A stretch of 16,269 bases of DNA from assembly GCA_964527385.1 (NCBI GenBank), contig CAZGPZ010000022.1:1-16269 (forward strand), written 5' to 3'. Each line of letters opens with the position of its first letter. Position 1 is the first letter of the stretch. Shown piece after piece: positions 1-6,858 of the stretch. The DNA is from JANWHZ01 sp964527385. GTDB taxonomy: Bacteria > Patescibacteriota > Saccharimonadia > Saccharimonadales > UBA4665. The notes under the pieces were generated by a model, which did not search any database, was not told the origin of the DNA, and worked only from the letters and a program-made list of their open reading frames with translations. The position numbers were made by a program, and so were the translations under genes.

Positions 1-223
1 CCGTGATCAACTGCGTATAACCGCGCGGCACGCCCTGCGCGTGGTAATTCAGCGCCTCGACTGGGATAAGCAGCAAAAGTACCCAGGTGTTGACCAGCCA
101 GAGATTATGGAACGTGTCTGCCAACTGGTGGCGAATCGCGAACGCCAACACGGCCAGCGCCAGGATAGTCACTACATTGAGCAGCAGCTTCCAGTGCTCT
201 TTGGCATATGATACCCATCGCAT
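1..223 (-). CDS. Flippase-like / LPG synthase transmembrane-domain membrane protein, N-terminal part
   Basis: About 74 N-terminal residues are visible; the rest lies beyond the left edge. Reading the minus strand from the ATG at 223 gives MRWVSYAKEHWKLLL, then a hydrophobic helix (about residues 14-28), a short loop with AIRHQLADTF, and a second hydrophobic helix (about residues 43-56) followed by EALNYHAQG. This start, and the pattern of one helix, an amphipathic stretch and a second helix ending in a polar xxYxxxG-like segment, resembles the lysylphosphatidylglycerol synthase transmembrane (UPF0104, YbhN/AglD-type) family. Members are polytopic inner-membrane proteins proposed to flip lipids or isoprenoid-linked sugars. 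The start is supported by a perfect TATAAT exactly 7 nt upstream, and no Shine-Dalgarno is seen. The gene diverges from the methyltransferase at 271. The family assignment rests on a short fragment and could be wrong; that it is a real membrane protein is much safer. Confidence 0.6.
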   Translation of the reverse strand, partial: MRWVSYAKEHWKLLLNVVTILALAVLAFAIRHQLADTFHNLWLVNTWVLLLLIPVEALNYHAQGVPRGYTQLIT

Positions 224-236
224 TTAGTTCATTATA
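224..236 (-). promoter_or_regulatory. Leaderless promoter of the flippase-like gene
   Basis: A perfect TATAAT occupies 231-236 on the minus strand and is followed by 7 nt (GAACTAA) and then the ATG at 223. Transcription would begin at or within about 3 nt of the start codon. No convincing -35 element is seen at 16-19 bp spacing. It faces the promoter at 258-263 of the divergent gene. Confidence 0.55.
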
Positions 237-257
237 CCGAAACCCGGCAGCCGAATG

Positions 258-270
258 TATACTGTGGAAG
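258..270 (+). promoter_or_regulatory. Leaderless promoter of the methyltransferase gene
   Basis: TATACT at 258-263 (5 of 6 matches to TATAAT) is followed by 7 nt (GTGGAAG) and the ATG at 271. The spacing equals that of the divergent promoter at 231-236. No good -35 is visible. The GGAAG touching the ATG is too close to act as a Shine-Dalgarno. Confidence 0.5.
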
Positions 271-1533
271 ATGGATGACAGCATAGTTATACTCGGCCGC
301 CAGCCGGCGCTCGGCGTCGCGGAACTGGAGAGCTTGTACGGCGCAGAAAACGTCCGGGCGCTTCCCGGCGGTATCGCGCGCTTGTCGGTCATGCCGTGCT
401 CGGTCGATTTTGCGCGCCTTGGCGGCGCGGTCAAATTATGCAAACTGCTTGCTGTCCAAGAAACTACTAATTGGAAAGACATCGAGAAATTCCTTGTCGC
501 CGTTTCGCCGCAACAATCCACGAAAATGCCCGAGGGCAAAATGCACCTCGGCCTAAGCGCTTACAGCATCGATATCTCGCCGCAGCAATTGCTGGCAACC
601 GGTTTGAATATCAAGAAGTCCATTCAGAAACAAACCGGTCGGTCTGTCCGGCTCGTGCCGAACAAAACAGCCGACCTAAACACAGCCCAAGTGATTCACA
701 ACAAACTCACGGGCGAGACCGGCTGGGAACTTGTATTCGCCCGCGACGGCAACCGGACTATTATCGCCCAAACATTGTTCGTGCAAGATATTGCCAGCTA
801 TGGCGAGCGCGACTTTGGGCGCCCGAAGCGCGATGCGCGTGTCGGCATGCTACCGCCAAAACTGGCGCAAATAATCATTAACCTCGCGACCGGGGCGGAA
901 GAATTCCGCCGGGTAAAACCTGGGCTGTCCGGCGACATCTGCCTTAAGCCCGAAGACGACAAGAAAATGCACGATGATCGCGCAGCTACCAGGGTACTCG
1001 ATCCATTCTGCGGCACCGGCGTCGTGCTCCAGGAGGCATTGCTCATGGGATACCAGGCATACGGCACCGACCTCGAGCCGCGCATGACCGATTACACGCG
1101 CACGAACCTCGAATGGCTCGCGACACGCCATCAGTTGCCCGCCCATGACTACACACTAGCGGTTGGCGACGCAACATCTCTCCGATGGGAGCTTCCCATC
1201 AGCACGATTGCCAGCGAAACATACCTCGGGCGCCCCTTTACAGCCACCCCGCCCAGCGAGGTGTTGGCACAGACAGTCACGGATTGCAATGTGGTCATCA
1301 AGAAATTCCTCGCTAATATCTACAATCAGCTTTCACCAGGCACGCGCCTTTGCCTTGCCATCCCCGCATGGCAAACAAGGCCCGGGCAATTCAAGCACCT
1401 GCCATTGGTTGACCATTTAGAGGAGTTAGGCTATAATCAAGTACGATTTGAGCACGTGTGTACCGAGGATTTGCTCTACTATCGGCCAGATCAGATCGTC
1501 GCACGAGAACTACTAGTAATCACGAGGAAATAA
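271..1533 (+). CDS. Trm11/TrmG10-like SAM-dependent RNA methyltransferase
   Basis: A 420-residue protein in which an N-terminal region (about 1-200, probably THUMP-like RNA binding) precedes a Rossmann methyltransferase domain. Visible marks are PPKLAQIIINLA before the domain (the family's usual PPKLA motif), the SAM-binding loop LDPFCGTG at residues 243-250, and the acidic motif II in YGTDLEPRM about 25 residues later. This matches the COG1041 (Trm11/TrmG10) group, which methylates guanine N2 in tRNA. The usual catalytic motif IV (D/N-P-P-Y) is not present; at the expected place the protein has SETYLG (residues 315-320), so the substrate or chemistry is uncertain. An in-frame ATG at 208 exists, but the ATG at 271 fits the -10 spacing and the start of the conserved protein (MDDSIVILGRQPALG). 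The gene ends 4 nt before rpmA, and its 3' end carries the rpmA promoter. Confidence 0.8.
   Translation: MDDSIVILGRQPALGVAELESLYGAENVRALPGGIARLSVMPCSVDFARLGGAVKLCKLLAVQETTNWKDIEKFLVAVSPQQSTKMPEGKMHLGLSAYSIDISPQQLLATGLNIKKSIQKQTGRSVRLVPNKTADLNTAQVIHNKLTGETGWELVFARDGNRTIIAQTLFVQDIASYGERDFGRPKRDARVGMLPPKLAQIIINLATGAEEFRRVKPGLSGDICLKPEDDKKMHDDRAATRVLDPFCGTGVVLQEALLMGYQAYGTDLEPRMTDYTRTNLEWLATRHQLPAHDYTLAVGDATSLRWELPISTIASETYLGRPFTATPPSEVLAQTVTDCNVVIKKFLANIYNQLSPGTRLCLAIPAWQTRPGQFKHLPLVDHLEELGYNQVRFEHVCTEDLLYYRPDQIVARELLVITRK
1409..1437 (+). promoter_or_regulatory. Promoter for rpmA inside the methyltransferase gene
   Basis: TTGACC (1409-1414), a 17-bp spacer and TATAAT (1432-1437) make a near-consensus sigma-70 type promoter. 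Transcription should start near 1444, giving rpmA a leader of about 94 nt made of the last methyltransferase codons. It would let the ribosomal protein gene be expressed apart from the upstream gene. Confidence 0.65.
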
Positions 1534-1537
1534 GCCC

Positions 1538-1810
1538 ATGTCACACGTAAAAGCCGGCGGAACCGCCAAAAATGTCAAAGACAGCCCAGGCCAACGCCTA
1601 GGCGTCAAGTTATACGCCGGCCAGAAGGTCAAGACGGGCCAAGTCATCGTCCGCCAAGTAGGCTCGACAAAGCGCGCCGGCAAAGGCACCAAGCTGAGCG
1701 CCAACTACACGATACATGCCCACAAAGACGGCGTCGTCGCTTTCAAAAGCCGCCGCGTCCGCCGTTTCACCGGCCATACCGTGCGCCGCACCGAAGTCGT
1801 CGTCGAATAG
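1538..1810 (+). CDS. rpmA: 50S ribosomal protein L27
   Basis: A 90-residue protein with the L27 hallmarks: an N-terminal SHVKAGGTAKN, then DSPGQRLGVKLYAGQKVKTGQVIVRQVGS in place of the usual RLGVK...IIVRQ core, and a basic C-terminal part (VAFKSRRVRRF). L27 sits on the large subunit with its N-terminus reaching the peptidyl-transferase centre. The N-terminus starts directly at the conserved segment, so no Firmicutes-type cleaved extension is present. The second lysine of the usual HKKAGG is valine here (HVKAGG). GAGG at 1524-1527, 10 nt before the ATG, is the probable ribosome-binding site. The gene is not beside rplU, its common partner; it follows the methyltransferase with a 4-nt gap and is likely also served by the internal promoter at 1409-1437. 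A hairpin terminator follows. Confidence 0.95.
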   Translation: MSHVKAGGTAKNVKDSPGQRLGVKLYAGQKVKTGQVIVRQVGSTKRAGKGTKLSANYTIHAHKDGVVAFKSRRVRRFTGHTVRRTEVVVE

Positions 1811-1833
1811 CTCTTACTTTGTTTAATGTACCG

Positions 1834-1865
1834 AGATGGGCGCTCGTCACTGAGCGCTCATTTTA
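1834..1865 (+). terminator. Rho-independent terminator after rpmA
   Basis: Arms 1836-1845 and 1852-1861 form a 10-bp stem (one G-U pair, GGGCGCTC with GAGCGCTC at its core) around a 6-nt loop, followed by TTTT at 1861-1864. It lies between two convergent genes. The T-tract serves the plus strand; the hairpin may also slow the minus-strand transcript ending at 1880, but no T-run follows on that side. Confidence 0.7.
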
Positions 1866-1879
1866 AACCTTGCTTAAAC

Positions 1880-3274
1880 CTACAGCGCACGCGCTACAGT
1901 TTGGCCGTATTCATTGAGATAGCTACCTGCGCCAGGAACGTACACTGCCCGCGCCTGGAATTGAACAAGGTCACCGGCAACATAGCGATGTTCACCCGGC
2001 AACACATAATCTACCCCGGACTGCTTTAGGCCATCGCGTAACCCTTCGTCAGCAATCATGCCCTTGTTATCCAGAACCTGCATCAACGCCCATAAGTTTT
2101 CTGGTTCATGAAGATACTCACCATTACGCCCCGTATGCAATGCACCTATTACGAGATTTCTTGTAGTATCCGGGTCGAGGTTAGCTAATGTTTGCGAACT
2201 CAGTATGCGTTGCACCGATTCGTGCTGCACTAGATGATTAATAACTTCTTTCATGAGAGGTTGGTTCATGGCGAGCTGTGGCAAGCTATCCGCTACAGCC
2301 TGCACGCCGGACTCACCCCTGCTTAGTAATGCATCGGCAATTTCCATCACTCGTGCAGTATCGTCGCCAACAATTTCAAGTTCTTCTACCAGGGCTTTGA
2401 GAGACTGGGAGACATCTTCGGCTTTGGCGGCTTCACCCTCACTTTCCGTCACTTCGGCTTCATCCAAACTACTTGGTGCCGTGTCATCAGTCACTCCAAT
2501 AGTGACCACCCTATCATCGTCTGGTTGGGTTTGTTCTGTCTCTGCGATACTACTGGAGTCTATACCCGAAGTTTCAGGTTGAGCTTCTGGCTTCTGAGGA
2601 GTTTCATGAGAACCCGCTGATGCGACATCGTCATCAGTACTCGTACCAGCTAAAATCTCGTCAGCTGCGCGCACACCACTAACTAATGCCTCGACAGGAA
2701 TTGCTGCTGGTTGTGCCCCCGTCGCCATCCGTGTAATGTGTACACCTGGGTTGAGGGCACGCACTATAACTCCTGTATCGGGCAAGTACGCAACTTCGAA
2801 GTCAGCGGACTTGAAAGATTGGCCCTCTCCGACATCATTGCGACCAACACCACCTGGGTGCTCGCGACCACCACGTTCACGATCATTCCATTCGTCGCTC
2901 AATACCACGATATCCGCATCAATGTCTACCAGACGCGTCCCTGATGATGCTTTCACTAGCTGCAGCGTACGAGGTCCGACGCCACCGTTCTTATGATAAG
3001 TGTCTCGACGGTCACTAAGTATATCGATAATCGGCCACTGGCGGCCTTCCGAGTCATGAACAATCGCAAGTGTTGGGTCAACGAAGCCGTAGCGCCCGGC
3101 GGTTCCCGTGCGATCATAAAGCGGCATAAACTGACGTGCGTCAGGAGGATTATTAGATGCGCCGACAACCAACATTTCACCCGTACCCATAAGCCTAGTA
3201 ACTTCGTGCGCCGGTGCAGGCGCGACATTGCCGGCATTTTGGTCATAGTTAGTTTGTGGTGCATGCTCAGTCAT
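1880..3274 (-). CDS. Unknown acidic 464-aa protein
   Basis: I do not recognise this protein. There is no signal peptide or membrane helix, so it looks cytoplasmic. Residues 1-28 are a polar, Ala/Pro-rich lead. Residues 29-200 look like a folded domain rich in beta-prone stretches (GEMLVVGAS, YGFVDPTLAIVHD, DADIVVLSDEW, VIVRALNPGVHITRM) with a Gly/Arg-rich loop at 131-146. Residues 204-290 are a low-complexity linker full of D, E, S, T, P and Q. Residues 290-385 look all-helical with repeated short helices (for example VMEIADALLS, VQAVADSLPQLA), like a HEAT- or armadillo-style region. A small C-terminal domain (about 388-464) ends GSYLNEYGQTVARAL. By eye it is less GC-rich than its neighbours. 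Start: the ATG at 3274 is the first in frame; the second is at codon 29. It is the last gene of the minus-strand series and faces the rpmA terminator. Confidence 0.75.
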   Translation of the reverse strand: MTEHAPQTNYDQNAGNVAPAPAHEVTRLMGTGEMLVVGASNNPPDARQFMPLYDRTGTAGRYGFVDPTLAIVHDSEGRQWPIIDILSDRRDTYHKNGGVGPRTLQLVKASSGTRLVDIDADIVVLSDEWNDRERGGREHPGGVGRNDVGEGQSFKSADFEVAYLPDTGVIVRALNPGVHITRMATGAQPAAIPVEALVSGVRAADEILAGTSTDDDVASAGSHETPQKPEAQPETSGIDSSSIAETEQTQPDDDRVVTIGVTDDTAPSSLDEAEVTESEGEAAKAEDVSQSLKALVEELEIVGDDTARVMEIADALLSRGESGVQAVADSLPQLAMNQPLMKEVINHLVQHESVQRILSSQTLANLDPDTTRNLVIGALHTGRNGEYLHEPENLWALMQVLDNKGMIADEGLRDGLKQSGVDYVLPGEHRYVAGDLVQFQARAVYVPGAGSYLNEYGQTVARAL

Positions 3275-3277
3275 AGT

Positions 3278-3307
3278 TTTATAGCCATCTTTGTTGTTAG
3301 TTGTCTA
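3278..3307 (-). promoter_or_regulatory. Possible promoter of the unknown 464-aa gene
   Basis: TAGACA (3302-3307), an 18-bp spacer and TATAAA (3278-3283) resemble a sigma-70 promoter on the minus strand. The predicted start falls on the ATG at 3274 itself, slightly too close, so either a more upstream TATATA-like -10 is used (giving a leader of about 27 nt) or the real start codon is later. Confidence 0.3.
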
Positions 3308-3366
3308 TATAAACATTAGCATGATGTTGGATATTTTACAAGTGTATTTGATTGCTTGTGAGTAAT

Positions 3367-3777
3367 CTAGGCCTGCATGCCAAGGTGGTGCTTGATACGT
3401 TCGATAACGTCAGCAATCACGACCTGGGATTTGACGAGGTAATCATCGACGCCGAGCGATTGGGCGCGCTCTTTGTCGCTGTCTTGGCTAAGCGCCGTGA
3501 GCATTATAATTTTGAGGTTCGCGGTGTCGGGCGTGTTGCGAAGGATGTCGAGCACGTCGAAACCGCTGACTTTCGGCATCATGATATCCAGCAGCACGAG
3601 GTCGGGCTTGTAGCTGAGCGCGGCGGCAAGCGCGTCTTCGCCATTGGTCACGCGGCGGACATCAAAACCTTCGCCTAAGAGGCGGGTTTGGTAAACATTC
3701 GCTATCGCGTCGTCGTCTTCAACTAAAAGAATGCGCTTGGATGTACCTGCAGGAGAACCAGGATTTGTAGGCTGCAT
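3367..3777 (-). CDS. Stand-alone CheY-like response regulator receiver
   Basis: A 136-residue single receiver domain. Visible residues are the acidic pocket EDDD (20-23), phospho-acceptor Asp64 in VLLDIMMPKVSG, Thr94 in MLTALS and Lys116 in DYLVKSQ, the complete set for phosphorylation and switching. There is no DNA-binding output domain and no histidine kinase in the window, so it probably acts by protein-protein contact or as a phosphorelay link; its partner is unknown. Start choice: an ATG at 3822 is in frame but would overlap pyrG by 35 bp. The ATG at 3777 lies just after the pyrG stop, removes only a polar tail, and has a promoter-like TTGCAA-N17-TAGCGT-N7 in front. It may also be read through from pyrG. 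Confidence 0.9.
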   Translation of the reverse strand: MQPTNPGSPAGTSKRILLVEDDDAIANVYQTRLLGEGFDVRRVTNGEDALAAALSYKPDLVLLDIMMPKVSGFDVLDILRNTPDTANLKIIMLTALSQDSDKERAQSLGVDDYLVKSQVVIADVIERIKHHLGMQA

Positions 3778-3813
3778 ACTGTTAACGCTAACGCATTTGG
3801 CGTTTTTTTGCAA
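3778..3813 (-). promoter_or_regulatory. Possible leaderless promoter of the receiver gene, inside the pyrG 3' end
   Basis: TTGCAA (3808-3813), a 17-bp spacer and TAGCGT (3785-3790) end exactly 7 nt before the ATG at 3777. The -10 contains the pyrG stop codon TAG. The -10 matches only the TANNNT core, so by itself it would be weak; the spacing shared with other starts in this window supports it. Confidence 0.4.
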
Positions 3814-5416
3814 CGTTGACACAGGCTTCGACGAATCCTAGGAACATCGGGCGTGGGTGATTTGGACGGGACAAGAACTCCGGATGGAACTGGCTAGCCA
3901 TGAAAAATGGATGGTCGATGGCTTCGATAACCTCAACCAAATTGGTTTGCGGGTTGCGCCCGACCGCGCGGATGCCCCAGGATTCGTACTGACCGACATA
4001 TTTCGGGTTGCATTCCCAGCGATGACGATGGCGCTCGACGATGTGCTCCGAGCCATATAGTTTTGCCGCTTGGCTGCCGGGTGTTAAGTCGCAGTCGTAA
4101 TTGCCAAGCCTTGGCGTACCGCCGGTACTTTCTTTGCCCGCCTGGCCTTCCATGATACTGATAACCGGGTCGGGCGTCACAGGGTCGACTTCGGTGGTGT
4201 TGGCTTTGCTGAGACCATGCCGCCGGGCGGCGGCTATGACGCCCATCTGCAGGCCGTAGCACAACCCGATATACGGCAGTTTGTGATCAAGCGAATACCA
4301 GGCGGCACGGATCTTTCCCTCCACGCCACGGCTGCCCCAGCCACCGGGCACGACGATGCCATCATACTTGGATAATTCGCGCTGGAGTTCGTCATCGGTC
4401 ATGGACTCCAGGCGCACTGCGTCGACCCAATGGATATCCAAGCCCGTGTCGTTCGCCCAACCGGCAGCCTTGAGCGCCTCGAACACGCACAAATACGTGT
4501 CAGCATTGTCGAGATACTTAGCGATAAAGCCAATATTGACCTTGTGCTCATATCGCGTCGTTGCCTGGGTGACGACTTTCCGCCAGGCGGACATGTCAGG
4601 TTGTTTCGTCGGCAAACCCAATCGCTGCTGGATGACATTGAACAAGCCAGCCTCTTCGAGCGTCAACGGCACTTCATAGACACTGTTCGCATTTGGCAGG
4701 AGTATGACCGCATCTTCCGGCACGCCGCAGAACATGCTGAGCTTCCGTTTCGCCGATGCAGCTGGGGCGCGTTCGCTGCGCGCAACCAACACGTCCGGCA
4801 TAATGCCGAGTCCGCGGATTTCGCGGACGGAATTCTGGGCCGGCTTGGTCTTGGTCTCTTTGCTGGTATCGAGGTATGGGAGGTAGACGACGTGCATGTA
4901 GAGGCAATTTTCAGCGCCAACTTTGAAAGAAAATTCCCGGATCGCCTCTATGAATGCCAAACCTTCGTAGTCGCCGACGGTGCCGCCGATTTCAACGATA
5001 TGGACATCAAACCCTTTGCCAGCATCAAGGATATAATCTTGGATCGCGTTGGTGACGTGCGGGATGATTTGCACCGTTTGGCCGGCGTAAGCGCCCGACC
5101 GTTCTGCCTGGATGACGCTCATGAGCACCCGCCCGCTCATAACGGAGCTTTTCTGGGTCAGCTCTTGGTCGAGGAAACGTTCGTAATGACCCAGATCGAG
5201 GTCGGTTTCCGCTCCGTCTTTGGTTACGAAGCATTCGCCATGCTCACGCGGGTTCAAAAGACCGGCATCGGCGTTGAGATACGGGTCACATTTCTGGATG
5301 TTGACGCTAAGCCCTGCTGCTTTTAGGAGATTTCCGACCGAGGCGGCGGTGATACCCTTTCCTAATCCCGAAAGTACTCCACCACTAACAAAAATATACT
5401 TGGTCGGCTGTGCCAC
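3788..5416 (-). CDS. pyrG: CTP synthase
   Basis: Makes CTP from UTP, ATP and glutamine, the last step of de novo pyrimidine nucleotide synthesis, in the cytoplasm. The 542-aa length is normal. The N-terminal synthase domain has the P-loop SGGVLSGLGKGI (near residues 11-22), CDPYLNADAG, the conserved DGAETDLDLGHYERF stretch, and HIVEIGGTVGD. The C-terminal class I glutaminase domain has the oxyanion-loop PGGWGSRGVEGK, nucleophile Cys386 in GLCYGLQ, and His511/Glu513 in QFHPEF. GLCYGLQ differs from the usual GICLGMQ but keeps the nucleophile elbow. The start is GTG, with AGAGGTG at 5422-5428 (5-nt spacing). It has its own promoter and a CheY-like gene just downstream. Confidence 0.97.
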   Translation of the reverse strand: MAQPTKYIFVSGGVLSGLGKGITAASVGNLLKAAGLSVNIQKCDPYLNADAGLLNPREHGECFVTKDGAETDLDLGHYERFLDQELTQKSSVMSGRVLMSVIQAERSGAYAGQTVQIIPHVTNAIQDYILDAGKGFDVHIVEIGGTVGDYEGLAFIEAIREFSFKVGAENCLYMHVVYLPYLDTSKETKTKPAQNSVREIRGLGIMPDVLVARSERAPAASAKRKLSMFCGVPEDAVILLPNANSVYEVPLTLEEAGLFNVIQQRLGLPTKQPDMSAWRKVVTQATTRYEHKVNIGFIAKYLDNADTYLCVFEALKAAGWANDTGLDIHWVDAVRLESMTDDELQRELSKYDGIVVPGGWGSRGVEGKIRAAWYSLDHKLPYIGLCYGLQMGVIAAARRHGLSKANTTEVDPVTPDPVISIMEGQAGKESTGGTPRLGNYDCDLTPGSQAAKLYGSEHIVERHRHRWECNPKYVGQYESWGIRAVGRNPQTNLVEVIEAIDHPFFMASQFHPEFLSRPNHPRPMFLGFVEACVNVAKKRQMR

Positions 5417-5421
5417 CGTGT

Positions 5422-5472
5422 CACCTCTTTATTTCTTCTCAAGTATCTTATCATTCCGGGGCGCAAAGTCAA
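5422..5472 (-). promoter_or_regulatory. pyrG promoter and ribosome-binding site
   Basis: TTGACT (5467-5472), a 16-bp spacer and TAAGAT (5445-5450), the latter preceded by TGA to make an extended -10 (TGNTAAGAT). The start would be near 5438, giving a leader of about 22 nt. AGAGGTG (5422-5428) is a good Shine-Dalgarno 5 nt before the GTG start. The leader is too short to hold an attenuator or riboswitch. Confidence 0.6.
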
Positions 5473-5512
5473 CGGCAAAAGTATTGTAATATTTTAAGCA
5501 CAAGCGTATACA

Positions 5513-6748
5513 TCAATGATTCAGGTAGGCTTCCGCCGCCTTGAGTTGAGTATCAGTGTGAGCCTTTTGGTCGGTATCGCTGATGGTGACTGTTTGGTCG
5601 GGCGCGATACCTTTCTTGTTGATGTTCTGGCCGTCCGGGCGGTACCAGCTAGCGATCGTTACCTTCAGCTCGCTGTCATCACCAAGTTGGATCAATTGCT
5701 GCACGACGCCTTTTCCGAAGCTCTTGGTACCAATCAACCTCGCGGCATTGTTGTCATGCAATGCGCCAGCGGTAATCTCGCTGGCCGACGCCGAGCCGCC
5801 ATTGATGAGCACGACCGTGGGGACACCCTGGAGCGTATGCGCCACTTGCGACGTATACGTTTGGTCGCCGTTCGTTCCCTTTTCCGTCACGACCGTCGTG
5901 CCTGCCGGCAGCCAGAGGCTTGAAACATTTACCGCGGCGTCGAGCAGCCCGCCGGGGTTGTCGCGGAGGTCCAAAATCACGCCTTTGACATGAGCCGCCT
6001 GGAATGATTGTGCGGCTTTGGCCGACAGCGACGCGGTGTCTTCGGCGAACGAACTGATCTGGATATATCCGATGTTGCCGTCCAGTATTTTGGTAGTCAC
6101 GCTTGGCAAATGGATGTCCGCGCGCGTGATGGTAAATGTTAGCGACGATGTTTTACCGCGGACTATCTTCAGGATGACTTTCGTGCCCTCGAGACCACGG
6201 ATTTTCTGCGCGGCCACATCGGGCGACATGCCGCTCGTGCTCGCGCCGTTGATTTCAGCGATGACATCCTGGGGCAGCAAACCGGCTTTCTCCGCCGGGA
6301 AACCTTTGATCGGCGACACGACAACCAAGTTGCCGTCGCTGTTCTTGCCAAGCACCGCGCCGATACCAGAGAAGGAATGGTTCAGTTCATTGCTGAAATC
6401 TTTGGCCTGCGCGGCATTGAAGTATTCCGTGTATGGGTCATTGGTTGACGCAGCCAACCCTTCTTTCAAGCCGTCAAGCAACTGCGGCACTGTTAATGTC
6501 CCGTCATAATTCTCTTTTAAAGCTTGGTACACATCGCTAACACTACTGTAATCAAGCACCGCCGGTAACCCAGCGTTCTCGCTCGCATGCGCGCCGAAGG
6601 CATTTATTTGGACATGCCCGTCACCGATGGCAACACCGAACGAGAAAATCAACACAGCCGCCAAAAGCAAGGCACCGGAACGCATTGCCCGGTGACGCCA
6701 TGCTTGACGTAAAATCATTTGGATATTGTGGTGTATTGCCTCTGTCAT
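5513..6748 (-). CDS. S41 family C-terminal processing protease (CtpA/Prc-like)
   Basis: A 411-residue membrane-anchored serine protease. Residues 1-22 are basic and cytoplasmic, and 24-42 form one membrane helix (signal anchor), leaving the rest outside. A short helical region (about 65-125) precedes a PDZ domain (about 125-205, with GIGAVLGK, KAGLLPQDVIAEING). The S41 core follows, with LRDNPGGLLD and the catalytic dyad Ser321 in NGGSASASE and Lys346 in FGKG, 25 residues apart as in E. coli Prc. Such enzymes trim or degrade secreted proteins, including peptidoglycan hydrolases in some bacteria. It lies 110 bp downstream of the CHAP hydrolase gene, which makes that hydrolase a plausible substrate (inference). 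The ATG at 6748 has no Shine-Dalgarno; Met22 is a less likely alternative. Confidence 0.93.
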   Translation of the reverse strand: MTEAIHHNIQMILRQAWRHRAMRSGALLLAAVLIFSFGVAIGDGHVQINAFGAHASENAGLPAVLDYSSVSDVYQALKENYDGTLTVPQLLDGLKEGLAASTNDPYTEYFNAAQAKDFSNELNHSFSGIGAVLGKNSDGNLVVVSPIKGFPAEKAGLLPQDVIAEINGASTSGMSPDVAAQKIRGLEGTKVILKIVRGKTSSLTFTITRADIHLPSVTTKILDGNIGYIQISSFAEDTASLSAKAAQSFQAAHVKGVILDLRDNPGGLLDAAVNVSSLWLPAGTTVVTEKGTNGDQTYTSQVAHTLQGVPTVVLINGGSASASEITAGALHDNNAARLIGTKSFGKGVVQQLIQLGDDSELKVTIASWYRPDGQNINKKGIAPDQTVTISDTDQKAHTDTQLKAAEAYLNH

Positions 6749-6774
6749 GACGGTGCATTCGCGGCAGATGCGCG

Positions 6775-6825
6775 ACTAGTATTATCCTCTGGGATTGTGC
6801 TTTTAGATACTAGTATGTAGTATAC
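6775..6825. promoter_or_regulatory. Palindromic ACTAGTAT repeats upstream of the S41 protease gene
   Basis: The 110-bp gap contains a perfect 10-bp palindrome ATACTAGTAT (6807-6816) and a second ACTAGTAT copy (6775-6782), with GTATAC at 6820-6825. On the minus strand, -10-like hexamers TATACT (6819-6824) and GATAAT (6781-6786) overlap this cluster, but neither has a clear -35. It could be an operator plus promoter; the rest of the gap shows nothing else recognisable. Confidence 0.3.
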
Positions 6826-6858
6826 GGCATCGCGGCTGGAAACCAGCTGAACGCGCGG

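Noticed and set aside
3801..3811. A run of seven A on the coding strand at the pyrG 3' end, in the A-AAA-AAA register of -1 frameshift sites.
   Set aside because: A -1 shift does not enter the receiver frame, and the pyrG protein is complete without it; no downstream stimulatory hairpin is seen.
4430..5326. A 298-codon open frame on the plus strand, antisense to pyrG.
   Set aside because: pyrG on the other strand matches CTP synthase along its whole length; the antisense frame has no recognisable domain and no ribosome-binding site, as expected for a shadow in GC-rich coding DNA.
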